This document shows, piece after piece, positions 14,375 through 44,063 of a stretch of DNA of 64,000 bases (its first letter is position 1; each line of letters starts with the position of its first letter). The stretch comes from Cacajao melanocephalus (Eukaryota; Chordata; Mammalia; Primates; Pitheciidae), in the NCBI GenBank assembly GCA_963573385.1, contig CAUYLG010041542.1:23190-87189 (forward strand), read 5' to 3'. Under the pieces are notes generated by a model. The model made no database searches. It was not told the origin of the DNA and was given only the letters and a program-made list of their open reading frames with translations. The position numbers and the translations under genes were made by a program.

Positions 14375-16530
14375 AGGATTAAAAAATGTTTTAAAATTAT
14401 GAAACGTGGTAAATATAGAAACATAAAATAGAGGAAAATTCTCATTGCACCTTTTAATCACTGTTACCAATTTAACATACATTAGTTCCCTTTCAATCTT
14501 TTTCCATGTATTTAAAAAAGACATTATATGTGGTATGTATCCAATTTCATATTATGAGTAACATAATATAAACATTCTGCATTAAAAAACATATGTGTAG
14601 TCTCAGTATTTTTGAGGATATATATCATGATTTACTTAATAATTCCCTTATTATTTGATATTTTGATGGTTCAAACTATTGCTAGAGATATTTTGGTATT
14701 TTTTTTTAATATATGAAAAACATGTATTTTCTATGCTTAGGATTATTTTGAGGATGCTTATTATATTGAACTAGACTCCCGCTACTAGGGACAAGGGAGG
14801 CTTGCTAACACTAAATATTTTCATTTATTTAAAGTATTGCCTAATTTGATTGAACCAAATGGCTGTCGTTATTTTTCAACTTGCTTTTCTTTGATTACTA
14901 GAGTGTTGACCGTTTCTTTCACATTTTTAAATCAATTGCATAGTAAATAGTGTGATCCTGCCCTTTGTCCATTCATAAACTGGGGTTTAGTAGCACTGAT
15001 TTTAGTGAGCTTTAAATGTACTTAACACTTCGTCTCTTTTTGCTAGTAATATTTCTGTTTCCTTTTTTATTTTGGTGTGTTATGTTTATAATTTTTGTGC
15101 ATAGTTGAATCTGTTTGTTGGGTATTTGTTGCTTTTTATTTTTTTGGGGTGTGTGTGTAATTTACCACTTTTTAGTTCAGAAAGTATGCTCATGCTCAGA
15201 ACTCTTCTGCGTTCTGTCATTTTCCAGCTAGCCTTGGATTTACTTAAATATATGCTATAACTAGGGAATTTAAATTAATAATGTACCTCAACAAAGGTTT
15301 AACACCATTAAAAATATTTTTCTGAATAATTTGGGATGACTCCTTTAAAAAATATACAATTCTTACATGGAATGGGATCTTTTTCTGGAATAATTAATAT
15401 GTGGATAACTTTGTCGATTCTTGTGCCTCATCTGTACTTATAGTTACTACATCTTCATAGAATGTGTTTCAAATATTGTAAGGCTAGTTTCTTTTCACTT
15501 TTCCTTATTTTCAAATGTTTGTTTGGTATTTTCAGGTATTTATTCTTAAGGTGACCTTTAGAATAATTTTATTCCAAATCTCTTAGGGATTTTGATTACC
15601 ATCACGGTAATACAGATTAATTTGAGAGAAAAATGACATCTTTATAAACTTCAACCGTGGAAAATCTTTGATTTCAGGCTTTTATTTTTCTCAATGAGGT
15701 AGTAAAATGTTTTTCACATTGATGGCACACATTCCTGTTGAAGTTTCTGCTATTCATTTTACTCAAGCTCTTAAGATTGCCGGGAATAAAGATTCACTTG
15801 GGCAACTTTTAGCCCTGGGATTAACTATGAGATTACTTATCATAGTAAAGAGACTGAACCCAGAGGTGGCTATACAGCCAAGCCTCATAGAAATTCGAAT
15901 GTGGCCTGGGAGTTTTCTTGTTTTTACTTCAGATGCAGAAGTTTGTTGATCACTTGTTATTAGGGTAATAAATCATTTCCCTGTCTAGTTCTACCATTCC
16001 TGCAGACAAATCACTTCACCCTCTACTTCGTTTAATATTTTCTTCATCTCATTGCTTTGGCTTACTCAAACCGACCTGCTTTCCCTTCACTCAGGGTCCA
16101 TTTGAGTCCTCCTGCCTCATCGCCTCTCTTGGAATATAAATCCTCTTTAATACTTTTAGGCCTGGGGTGGTAATGGCTTCTGTTATTGGGGCCACAGTGT
16201 ACGGCAACTTATTAGTTTCCTCCCACCTTGCCCACACCTTTGCAAGCAGTTCGGTGCATTGCAATATGGTCCACGTCTGGGCTGGTGCCTGCCTCCAGCC
16301 TACCCTGCCTAGGATGCAGCCAGGCTTCCAGAGTTAAGACTCCTTATAATGCTAGAAGTGAGAGGTGCAATCTCATCACTTTTTTCTGGCCTGTAGCCCT
16401 CTCTGAGAAACAGAATGGAGTTAGTCTAATTGAATCAGAGGAAAATGGGTTCTTCTTTTAAAATTATAAAATTTTTACTTAAAAAAAAATTACAAATGTT
16501 CGTAATATAGAAAGTATATAAAAATTTAAT
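14375..16530. other. AT-rich intergenic sequence
   Basis: No gene. The 16160-16350 part has an LTR-like look (GGGGTGGTAATGGCTTCTG) but I cannot name it. Confidence 0.5.
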
Positions 16531-16837
<307 letters not shown>

Positions 16838-16868
16838 TCACAAAAGAGTGTAAAATTTAAAGATTAAT

Positions 16869-17160
16869 GGCTGGGCACAGTGGCTCACGCCTGTAATCCT
16901 AGCACTTTGGGAGGCCAACACAGGTGGATCACGAGGTCAGGTGTTTGAGACCAGCCTGACCAACATAGTGAAACTCTGGCTCTACTAAATATACAAAAAA
17001 TTAGCCAGGTGTAGTGGTGAGCGCCAGTAATTCCAGCTACTCAGGAGGCTGAGGCAGGAGAACTACTTGAACCTGGGATGAGGAGGTTGTAGTGAGCTGA
17101 GATTGCACCACTGCACTCCAGCCACAGTGACAGTGTGAGACTCTGCCTCAAAAAAAAAAT
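16869..17160 (+). mobile_element. Alu
   Basis: Full + Alu. TTTAAAGATTAA-like sequence lies on both sides. Confidence 0.95.
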
Positions 17161-17450
17161 TAAAGATTGATAAAGATAAAGCATACACCTATGCATTGTT
17201 ATCCAACCTAGTTACTGCATATAGAAGCACTGAGAATGGTGCTCAGCATCAGCTGAATGGCACCTCTATGCACCAGGACATGCTGTTTTACATATGCAGA
17301 AGTTTGCTCTTTTTTTTGTTTTCTGAGCCGGTTGAGGTCCTAGACTCCCAAAGTCAAGTTCTGGGATGCTTCACGGTCTAAAGAGGTTGGTCTAAATTGA
17401 CATGAACAGGAGATGTAAGTGGCAACCAGACAGTGACAATAAACTTATTT

Positions 17451-17765
17451 GCAATGGTCTGAATGCTTGTATCCCCTCCCAAATTCTTATGTTGAAATCC
17501 CCTTAAGTGATGGTATTAGGAGGTGGCACCTTTAGAAAGTGATTAGGTCATCAGAGTGGTGCCCTTGTGACTGGGGTTAGTGTCCTTATGAAATAGGTTC
17601 AAGGGAATTCATTTGCCCCTTCTACCAGTGAGGACACAGCTAGAAGGCTTTATTTATAAGTCAGAAATTGGGCTCTCATCAGATACTGAATCTGCCAGCT
17701 CCTTGATCTTGGACTTCCCAGCCTCCAGAACTATGAAACGTATAGCAGCTCCAACAGACTAAGGT
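17451..17765 (+). mobile_element. MaLR LTR (MLT1/MST type)
   Basis: GGTATTAGGAGGTGGCACCT and CTTGGACTTCCCAGCCTCCA are diagnostic blocks. Confidence 0.85.
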
Positions 17766-17811
17766 AAGATTGAACCTTTGACTATTATTGATTCTGAATA
17801 GCTTCCCACTT

Positions 17812-19098
<1,287 letters not shown>

Positions 19099-19102
19099 TG
19101 AA

Positions 19103-19280
19103 CACTTTAACACCTCATCGAATCCTTAAAACAACTTTATGAGGTAGGTGTTATTATCTTCCACATTTTTCAGATAATGAAACAGACATTGAGAGGCAGA
19201 GTTACTTCTCTGAGGTTACTCTAGAGTGAGGAGAAGTGGAGCAGTGATTCTTGACTCCAGAGCTGCCCTTTTCACCCTTG
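19103..19280 (+). mobile_element. MIR
   Basis: TATGAGGTAGGTGTTATTAT and AGGCAGAGTTACTTCTCTGA mark the core. Confidence 0.85.
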
Positions 19281-19621
19281 GCAATACTTCCTCGCATTTG
19301 GTTTCAATGTCTATGTCTAGTTCTTCTTCCATAAGGAACTGGTGGTGATAACCTATGTGGCTAGGGGAACACTTTAAGTGGTAGCTTGATTCTCTATTTG
19401 TGACTCCTGGGGATCTTCTAGAAGGTCCTACATGGTAGTCTCATTTCCCACTTACTAGGCTGGAATTCAGAAGCCTTTATTATTCAGACTTTTTAGGTTT
19501 TGATTATGTATGAGTTCAAAGTTAAAATTCAGAGTGTTTACGAATCAGTGTTTCTGGAAAGCTTGGCATTCATCTTAGGTGCTCTGCAAGCTGCTGGCTG
19601 CCAGCTTAATTTAAGCCCATG

Positions 19622-20005
19622 CCATGGTTTGAACGTGTCCCCTCCAAAATTCATGTTGCAACTTAATCCCCATCCTTGGTGGTATTAGGAGCTGGGGCCT
19701 TTTGGGAGTGATTAAGTTACAAGGGCTCTGCCCTTATGAATGGATTCATGTTTTATAAAAGGGCTGGAGGGAACTAGCTCGGGCTGTTTTTGTCCTTCCT
19801 TTGTTTCCATCAGGTGAGGACACAGTGTTCCTTCTCTTCAGAGGATGCAGCAATAAGGCGCCATCTTGGAAGCAGACAGCAGCCCTCACCAGACACCAGT
19901 CCTGCTGGTGCCTGGATCTTGGACTTATCAGCTTCGAGAATTGTGAGAAATACCTTTCTGTTGTTTATAAATTATTTGGTGTAGCAGCACAAATGGACTA
20001 AGGCA
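19622..20005 (+). mobile_element. MaLR LTR (MST/MLT1A type)
   Basis: ATGGTTTGAACGTGTCCCCT at the start and AATGGACTAAGG at the end. Confidence 0.88.
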
Positions 20006-21151
20006 GCCCAGAAATTGCTGCATGATGCTGTAAACTTGAGTTTGCTAAGGTGGGTCTAGGTTCCTATGTGGGTTCAACAGTCTCTGAGTTCTATGGCCCC
20101 CGAAAGCTGCCCCTGGGCCTGAGATAATGTTGTTACCATAAAGATGTGCCTCTGGAATGAGGGACAACACATACTAGTCTCACAACACATACTCGGAGGC
20201 TCTCATGTTCTGGGTCTCTGGCATACCAGAGTCCTTTAAAAGGCTATTTGCAAAGGCTGCAATCCCTTCCTAGCTCCTCTACTTCTGGGTGTGTCCTTAC
20301 AGTAAACCACTGTAGAATGATGAAAGCTGGGCACGACTCTGTTCCTTGCTACCCCAGTGAGCCTGACTAACCCACTCACAGATCAGATGGTAAAATCTTC
20401 AATAAAATTAGAGAGTAGTATTCCCATAGAATCATTCTGTTTCTTTCAAAGATTTCAAAACTTCTTTCACTCAACATAGGACATTCAGTTTACAACTTCA
20501 GGAAATCAAATGTCCAAAACTACCAGAAATAAGATTGAGTACTCCCTGGTGCTTAAAAGGTGGCTAAATCATTTCTTGAACTAATTATTGGTGTTTTTCT
20601 CTTGTGTTCCTCTCTCCCTCCACGCTTTGACAGTGATCAATCCCTTCAGGCTTCCTTGCCTTGAGAATGTTTGCAGGAAGTACAGATAGAAGAAGCCATC
20701 TGATCAACAGCTCTTCTTGCCTCTTGTGAAAGCCCTTGTTTCACTGAAGAGAATTTCCTAGGTGTCCCAGAGCAGGAAGGTGGTGAGCAAAAGTTTTTGG
20801 GGGTCCAGGAGAGAGGAGAGAGTAGCTTATTTCCTAAACTGGCAAGGGATCAGAGAGAGATCTGTGAGTCCTGCAGGCAGTAGGGACCTGTACCCTTTTC
20901 TGCAGGCTGTGGGGAGGCAGTGGCATCATAGGGAGGACAACCCTGGGGTGCCTGGAGGTACCAGAGTTCCCAACCTTGGCACAGACTCTAATATTTGCCT
21001 GTTCTGCTACAGTGATCACATACATTTCCAGGACTCTAGTATGACTTTCAGAAGGGAGGCCGCCAATAAAGCCGGAGACAGATTTTTTACCAATCCACTG
21101 GAAAGGGAATTGGAGTTGGAATAAAGCTACTTAAACATACTAAAGAATATA
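20006..21151. other. Unique intergenic sequence
   Basis: A long stretch without recognised repeats or genes. The 120-codon frame at 20762-21124 looks like chance. Confidence 0.6.
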
Positions 21152-23012
<1,861 letters not shown>

Positions 23013-24640
23013 GAACAATGAGACTTTTTTTGCACATATGAGATTGTTGACTAAGTCATTTCTGTACATTAATTCTCTTCATCATGTTTGTGTAACAGGC
23101 ACTCCCAAGTGCAAAGGGCAGAGTGCATGACACAGCCACCAATATTGAGAAACCACATCCTGCTGGACAGCCTGAAGCTCTCTACTGCACGCTGCCTTAA
23201 CCCAAGGTTTTGGAAATGTACATAGTGAGCAGAAAAAGACATGAACACTTCGTCAGCTCTGCCACATACAGAAAACAACTGAGAATCACACATTGCTCTG
23301 GAGAGGCAGAGCTACTTTTTCTCAGAACTTGGGCTTGGGAAAGGCTTGTCTTCTGAAGCCTTGAACAAACTCTGAGCTCTGCCAACAAGAACCAAGTGGG
23401 GGTGGGGTTTGGGGGCAACCGATACTTTCACGCATCGCACTTTACCCCGCTTTGTAACTATTCTTTCCAAGTCTTATGTCTGAGTCACATGCCTAGATCC
23501 ATAGCCCACCCACGACCGCCGCTAATGACCAGGTGAAATTGTTTCTTCCCCAAATCCGCAAACCTCTTCTGGAAGACTGGGGACCGCTGGCCTACAGTCT
23601 TCTGGGCCCAGGGTTCTTTCCTCTTGGAAATGCCTAATTATTCAAGGCAAGGGCCCAGATCCTCCAAAAGCATAGTGGATTGGGTATGGCTTTGTAACCG
23701 GGATGACATGTTCTATTATTCTCCATTTGTGAGAGTCGTCCTCACGTTAGTTGGTTGAGGGTAAATTCACACCAGTGCAGAGCTTTCTGTTTATATTACC
23801 ACCATGTCTCTAAGCATCCTACGCCCCCACTTGCCCTGGCCTCTGCGCTAGAGGAGTGCTGGGCAGAGTGCCAAGCCTCACTCCCACCTGGATGATCTGT
23901 TGTGAAGTATGGCCTGCTGTCAATTGGCAGAGAACCTGAGCTGAGCTGCCAAGCAACTCCCTGGATTTTGGCATGGTAGTGCTTTTTCCTGTGGAGCCTT
24001 GCAAGTTTCTTGAGGTCACGTTCTCCTAACTCCTCAGTGCCTCCCCTTCCCCCTTCCTCAGTACCGGCTTTATCTAGATGGGGGCTGGAAAATTTCTCAG
24101 GTGTGTATCTGATTTTTTTCTGTGTTTTTCTTAGACTAGATGCTTTGTATTTACCAGCTTTGTTTTCCAGGGCTCCAAGCAGCTGACTTGTGTCTAGCTG
24201 TCTGGGTTGGAGGCATGGTTAGTGGGGGCAGTGATGGTAAATTGATGGAAAGAATTTGAACAAAGGAATGTGAAGGAAGGAGGAGGGGAAAGAGAGAGAT
24301 AGAGAGAGAACAAGCATATAAATTAATCCTTCTTTGAAATATTTTGCAGCCCCATTCATACATACAAGTCAAAACAGGAACTTAATTTAGTATTTACTGC
24401 AAAAAGTACTCCCATGGGCTAAAAGAATTGATGCAAATTCCAAAGAATACGAGGAATTGTTTGAACGCAGAGGATATAGATTTCTCACTGTTCATAATGG
24501 TTCTCCAAAACGTCAAGTAAACTCATTATGTTCCTCACTAACTACCTAGGGGTTGGTTGATCAAATTAGCCCTTTAGCCTCATTAAAAGGGGTGTATTCT
24601 CTAACAGATTGTAGCTGCTTAATGTTGTCTAAAGTACTCT
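23013..24640. other. Unique intergenic sequence
   Basis: About 1.6 kb without recognised repeats and without a convincing frame. Confidence 0.6.
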
Positions 24641-24644
24641 TGTC

Positions 24645-25032
24645 CAACACTACTTTCTGTGTTGGAGGTATCCTATATCTATGCTGTCTAATACAGTAGC
24701 CACATGAGGCTATTGAGTACTGGAAATGTGAGCACTGGAAATACGGCTAGTGTAGCTGAGAAACTGAATTTTAAATTTTATTTAAGTTCATTTTTTATTT
24801 TTTAATTAAAAAATATTTTTGGAGACAGGGTCTCACTCTGCCACCCAGGATGGGGGGCAGTGATGCAGTCATGGCTCACTGCAGCCTCCAACCCCAGAGC
24901 CTCAAGTGATCCTCGTGCCTCAGCTTTCCTAAAGTGTTGGAATTGCAGACGTGAGCTACCCTGCCCAGCTTAACCTAATTTAAATTTAAATAGTCACATG
25001 ACCAGTAGCTTCTGTATTAGATGGCACAAGTC
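24645..25032 (+). mobile_element. MER5A (hAT-Charlie MITE) split by an Alu
   Basis: TAGCCACATGAGGCTATTGA and, after the Alu, AATTTAAATTTAAATAGTCACA belong to MER5A. Confidence 0.85.
24806..24970 (-). mobile_element. Short Alu-like element
   Basis: Antisense Alu with a large internal deletion, inside MER5A. Confidence 0.85.
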
Positions 25033-25110
25033 TGAAGTTTACCTGTGTGCTCTGGTAATATGTGAAGGGGGCTTCATCCCACCACAGCTTATATGACTGT
25101 GTGAATCAGT

Positions 25111-25165
25111 CAGCGCTTCACCTGGCATAGAACAGGTGCTCAATAAACCTTTGTTGAAATACCTA
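25111..25165 (+). mobile_element. L2 3' end
   Basis: ACAGGTGCTCAATAAACCTT is the L2/MIR-type 3' terminus. Confidence 0.7.
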
Positions 25166-25973
25166 AAATGCTACCCTTGAAGAAAGTTGGTGAGGGAACC
25201 TGGTTTTTATGTAACTGCAGTAGTGGGGGTTGAGGCAGGCAAAATTCCTCTTACAAACCTCCTTTTTCTCCTCATGTGAAATAGGGGTAGCCCCTTATAA
25301 TTAAGGGTGGGCCCCTGGGAGACAGTTTCATTCTGTGAGATAAGGTGCTAGGCTCGTCACCAGGTAAGGAAAATATACATTTCAAGTGAAGCTGGAGAAA
25401 ATCTTGTGGCCAAAAGGTAGGACTTTTTGGTATCTGGTGATGAAACATCATTTCCCAAGTTGTAGATGGGATTCATTTAGAAAAAGGGGGTTGGATCTCA
25501 TGGTTTGGTTTGAGTAGTTCCCTGCAAACTCTCTTTTCCCTGAGCCCGGGAAGCTGCATCTGCCTTTCATTAGATTGTGAGTTCTCCAACACGAATATTG
25601 CCCAGTGCTATGTCCTGCCATGCCCCTGTGGCCTGAAGTAGTGAATTAAATCATATTTGCTTCCTTCCTTTCTTTCACCAGGGTATCCAGTTAATCAAGT
25701 TAGGCTGAGCTTGTCTCCCAAATACTATCAAACATGTTCACCCCTTTCCTTCCCAGCTTCCACTGCTCTAGTTCAGATCCAAGCAACTTTTGCTTGGACC
25801 ATTGCTGTCGGCCCCATTTCCAATCGAACACTCCTCTAATCAGGGTCACTGTGCACGGTTGGGCAGTTTGTGTACTGCACATAGGTGCCTGGGCAAGGAG
25901 GTTAGTGGGCTGAAGTGTAGCCTGTATTCCTATACTTTGGTGTGGGCCTCTGTCCATCTGGCGAAAGTAACTT
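25166..25973. other. Unique intergenic sequence
   Basis: No gene or repeat recognised. Confidence 0.55.
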
Positions 25974-26145
25974 TGCAAACAATTTTATTGGATTTTATTG
26001 ATTTTATTTTATTTTTTAAAAAGATATAGAGATGAAGTCTCATTACTTTGCCCAGGCTGGTCTCGAATTCCTAAGCTCAAGTGATCCTCCTTTCTTGGCC
26101 TCTTGAAGTGTTAGGATTACCGGTGTGAGCCACGGCGGCTGGCCA
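25974..26145 (-). mobile_element. FLAM-type Alu monomer with target-site duplication
   Basis: A single antisense arm flanked by AAAGTAACTTT at 25963-25973 and 26146-26156. Confidence 0.88.
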
Positions 26146-26196
26146 AAAGTAACTTTATAATTTGTACATAGTTGCAATCCTGGTGGCACAGGCCTG

Positions 26197-26385
26197 CACT
26201 TTCCAATACACTGGCCACATTTTACTTAATTAAAATGATGTGAAATGTAAAGTTTAGTTTCTCAGTCATGCTAGAAAATTTACAAGTGCTCAACAAGGCC
26301 AAATGTGGCCAGTGGCTACTGTATCGAGCAATATATGTATAGAAAATTTTCACCATCACAGAAAGTTCTATTGCACAGCACTGGA
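26197..26385 (-). mobile_element. MER5A
   Basis: Antisense MER5A ending AAAGTTCTATTGCACAGCAC. Confidence 0.88.
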
Positions 26386-26790
26386 CAGACACTGCTTCTA
26401 AACCATTCTACACAATTTGCTAGGTGAACGGTCTTTGATGCAAATCTAAACATGGTCTTCTTTTGCTCAAAAGCCTTCAATGATTTTCACTTCCATCAGC
26501 AGCAATCAGTTAATGGTTTTTCTTTCAAAAACGGTTGTAATGGAAAGTTAATAGATTTTGAATCAATTTTGTGGGTTACAACCAGCATTAAAAACAAAAA
26601 AATAGCAAAAGAGAGTAGAAGGAAAGTACTTGTAGATCGTTAGTACAATTTTGTGAAATTTTTGTTTCGGTTATACGTATATTTCTTTGTCTCTATATCT
26701 AGATTTCCACCTCTTCATAACTTGATGTCTGTATGTACCATGGGGATGCAATGAAAAAAATCATTCTAGTTGCTTGTGGTGAGCCAAAAA
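26386..26790. other. Unassigned AT-rich sequence
   Basis: Nothing recognised. Confidence 0.55.
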
Positions 26791-27345
26791 ATGGGAAAAA
26801 TTTGAGCTTATGGGTTTTGAAGTCTGAGCTCCGTAAGGCAGCATGTAAGGTCCTCTGTGATCAGATCCCTTGCTAATTCTTTTCTAACTCTCGCCACTGT
26901 CTTGCACTTATATTGCATTAATACTGAACTGCTGCTGGTTTCACCTGAGACATAAAGCTTTATTTTTCTTTTCTTTTTTTCCATCTCTGTGCTTTTGCTC
27001 ATTCTGAACCGTTTCCTTGGACTGCCAGTTCTATCTTCTTTTTGCCTGGAGAACTTCTGCTCATCATCTAAGGCCAACTTGGGAAACACAGCAGGAATTC
27101 TGCCTAAATGATTCAGGGCGGGCTGGCTGTCCTTCTTCGACCTTTCAGAACATCCCACGAACATCCGTTTACGGGGTTATAACACCGTAATTATTAATTT
27201 AGGTGTTCATTTCCGGCATTATACTAAGTTCTTTCAATGCAAGTACTATCTTGTTCATATTTGTATCTGAAGCAAGAAGCGCGGTGCCTGGAACAAATAA
27301 GGCACTCATTCAAGAAATATTTGTTGAAAGAATAAACGCGAGAAG
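26791..27345 (+). mobile_element. L2 (LINE-2) fragment
   Basis: Diverged L2 3' part ending CACTCATTCAAGAAATATTT and GTTGAAAGAAT. It abuts the CNIH1 CpG island. The 118-codon - strand frame in it is spurious. Confidence 0.7.
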
Positions 27346-27402
27346 GAAGGAAAAATAAATCAATCAACTGTGCGGATAATGTCAGTGCAACGCAGGCCCC
27401 GG

Positions 27403-27417
27403 TCATCAGAGGGCGCC
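27403..27417 (+). promoter_or_regulatory. Possible CTCF core motif
   Basis: TCATCAGAGGGCGCC matches most positions of the CTCF core (AG-R-GGGCG). It sits at the upstream edge of the CpG island. This is a motif match only. Confidence 0.35.
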
Positions 27418-27433
27418 AGCGCGACTGGGCTGG

Positions 27434-27445
27434 TGCGCAGGCGCG
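27434..27445 (+). promoter_or_regulatory. NRF1-like site
   Basis: TGCGCAGGCGCG differs from the NRF1 palindrome consensus by one base. It lies just upstream of the likely CNIH1 start and beside a GC box. Confidence 0.55.
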
Positions 27446-27463
27446 CTGGCAGGGCGGGCGCCG

Positions 27464-27487
27464 CGGCGGCGGCGGCAGTGGCGGCGG
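27464..27487 (+). repeat. (GGC)n tract in the CNIH1 5' region
   Basis: A short run of GGC triplets with one interruption (GCAGTG). It may be in the 5' UTR, where it could vary in length. Confidence 0.8.
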
Positions 27488-27601
27488 TCGTGGCTGTGGC
27501 CGGGGGAAGTGAATGGTTTTACCCAGAGGGCCCTGCGCCGCCTTTCTCCGCTGGCACCGGCGCCGCTCCCCGCTCCTGCTCCCCGCTCCTCCTCCCCGGC
27601 C

Positions 27602-41338
<13,737 letters not shown>

Positions 41339-41855
41339 AACAACACACAGAAGAATTGGTCCAGTTAAGTGCATGCAAAAAGCCACCACATGAAGGGATT
41401 CTATCCAGCAAGATCCTGTTTCCAAGAGTAGCCTGTGGAATCTGATCAGTTACTTTAAAAATGACTCCTTATTTTTTAAATGTTTCCACATTTTTTGCTT
41501 GTGGAAAGACTGTTTTCATATGTTATACTCGGATAAAGAATTTAAATGGAATTACATATAAATTAATATAAAATGATTACCTCTGGTATTGACAGGTTTG
41601 AACTTGCACTTCTTAAGGAACAGCCATAATCCTCTGAATGATGCATTAATTACTGACTGTCCTAGTACATTGGAAGTTTTTGTTTATAGGAACTTGTAGG
41701 GCTCATTTTGGTTTCATTGAAACAGTATCTAATTATAAATTAGTTGTAGATATCAGGTGCTTCTGATGAACTGAAAATGTATATCTGACTAGTGGGAAAC
41801 TTCTTGGGTTTTCTCATCTGTCATGTAGATGATTATATATGGATACATTTACAAA

Positions 41856-41861
41856 AATAAA
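41856..41861 (+). terminator. CNIH1: Proximal poly(A) signal AATAAA of CNIH1
   Basis: A canonical hexamer about 520 bases after the stop codon, followed by a T-rich stretch. Use is inferred. Confidence 0.5.
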
Positions 41862-42204
41862 AAGCGGGATTTTTCCCTTCGACTTGATACTATCCCTGTA
41901 TATTGCATGAATGAGAGATTTCCCGTATTTCCATCAGAGTAGGAAGTATACTTGCTTTAATTCTTAAGCATAAGTAAACATGATATAAAATATATATGCT
42001 GAATTACTTGTGAAGAATGCATTTAAAGCTATTTTAAATGTGTTTTTATTTGTAAGACATTACTTATTAAGAAATTGGTTATTATGCTTACTGTTCTAAT
42101 CTGGTGGTAAAGGTATTCTTAAGAATTTGCAGGTACTTTAGATGTTCAAAACTGAATGAGAGAGAAAATTGTATAACCATCCTGCTGTTCCTTTAGTGCA
42201 ATAC

Positions 42205-42210
42205 AATAAA
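42205..42210 (+). terminator. CNIH1: Main poly(A) signal AATAAA of CNIH1
   Basis: A canonical hexamer with a CA cleavage candidate 15-25 bases later and a downstream TTCAGTGCATTGTTTGAG stretch. It is likely the main 3' end. Confidence 0.7.
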
Positions 42211-43420
42211 ACTCTGAAATTAAGACTCACTTTCAGTGCATTGTTTGAGATTACAAATAGTATTTCTTAAACTTGCTCAATTCATAAAAAGGACATCTTG
42301 CTGTCATTTTTTAAAAAGTGGAGACAATTTTAAAATGCGAAGCGCATTAACCTTGTCATTTGACAAGATTCATAAATGTGGATGGCATAGCATCATCATT
42401 TCTCTTACCAATTAAGAAAAATTATGGTGGCACTTAAAATGTTTTACTTTTATTATTCCTTTTTGGAGCAGTCAGTTTTAAGGTAAAATGGCTTGTAAAT
42501 TTGAGTTTTTGCTGCTGCTTGTAAGGCAGGCAAATTATGGCTTGCATATTTTCATAAGCGTAAATAAATCTTGTGCTTTATTTGGGATGAGGAAGTTAAG
42601 GCAGTTGAAAATAGTATAAGTGGTTCAGAAGTTTCTTGAGAAGAGGATCGAAAGAAAGAGAACCAGTATATAGAAATTTCACATAATGATCAAGGGAGTT
42701 TATGGATGTGTTTGTGGAAATCTTACTCTAATAACTTGTTGGATTAGATGCTGTTTTATTCTCTGCTAGTGAAAAAAATGCCTTATTTCAGTGCTTTCCC
42801 GTGGTTGGGAGAGAGAGTAGCTGTTAACTGTTCTTGTTAATGGGGGTGAGTATGTTGAGGAAGAGACATAGAACCAGAAGAGTGAGGAGACTCGAACCGT
42901 TCCATAACAAGGAAATCTTTAAAGACCTTGTATTTTACAGTCTGGCAAACTCCTAGAGGGATCTGACTCCTTATTAGTTCATGCAAAAAATTATTTGTTG
43001 AGCAGTGGCTGGGCTCTGAAGATTCATACTTTGAGCACAAGCAGTCATTCAGTTTCCAGTCCACCTAATTACATCAGCATCCACTTATTTTTATTTCTTG
43101 TTCACAAGGACTTTTGATCATGAGAGACCTGGCCAAGTCTTCTGTAATCCCGATGGGTTTCCTGGGGCTGTTACTTGAGTATTCCTGTCAAAATATTTTC
43201 ATGAACCTGCCTCTCTTAACAAACACTACTTTCCTTCATAAGTGTTAACAAACATCCTTTTAATAATCTATTCCAGAATAGTCTTAGGAGTAAGTTTACT
43301 GGTTGGAATTTGTGGAAGCCTCTTTCTCAGGTTTCCCAAATTAGATATGTAGTCCCCAGCTGATTCCTCAAAGACGATTGACAGTGAAGTTCACCCATCT
43401 CTGTGGTAGGCTGTTAGTTC

Positions 43421-43448
43421 TTAGGCACGTAAGTGATTACGTGCCTAA
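43421..43448. repeat. Perfect 12-bp inverted repeat (hairpin)
   Basis: TTAGGCACGTAA, the spacer GTGA, then TTACGTGCCTAA: perfect arms with a 4-base loop. It overlaps the first unit of a tandem repeat. Confidence 0.9.
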
Positions 43449-43534
43449 TATCTACCGACTTTTACCATGCTCTCCTAATATCTACCGACTTTTACCGTGC
43501 TCTCTTAATATCTACCGACTTTTACCATGTCAGT
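43445..43534. repeat. Three-copy 30-bp tandem repeat
   Basis: Units start at 43445, 43475 and 43505 and share TAATATCTACCGACTTTTAC. Copies 1 and 2 differ at one base and copy 3 drifts only at its end, so the expansion looks recent. Confidence 0.92.
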
Positions 43535-43712
43535 GTTTTATGAATTAGATCACTTACCAAGAGAAAGCAGAAACAAAATACTTGAATCTGACAATATCCG
43601 ACTGGCTCTTTTTATTGCTCTAGATTTATTTTCCACATTAAGCTCTTTGGGGTGGCCCTAGCCTATTATTCCTGCAGGTTCAGCTGAGGCATAGTTAGCT
43701 AGCTTGGGTTTA

Positions 43713-44063
<351 letters not shown>

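Larger units (their letters stand above)
41339..42230 (+). other. CNIH1: CNIH1 3' untranslated region
   Basis: About 0.9 kb of AT-rich, repeat-free sequence follows the stop and ends shortly after the AATAAA at 42205-42210. An earlier AATAAA at 41856-41861 could give a shorter form. The exact cleavage site is inferred. Confidence 0.8.

Noticed and set aside
26808..27164. 118-codon - strand frame upstream of CNIH1
   Set aside because: It falls in an L2 fragment and is antisense to it.
27509..27601. In-frame N-terminal extension of CNIH1 by 31 codons
   Set aside because: The frame is open but begins with GTG, not ATG. The ATG at 27602 has the strong context and gives the known protein.
43445..43534. 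CRISPR-like array
   Set aside because: Three head-to-tail 30-bp units with no spacers, in a primate genome; it is a minisatellite.
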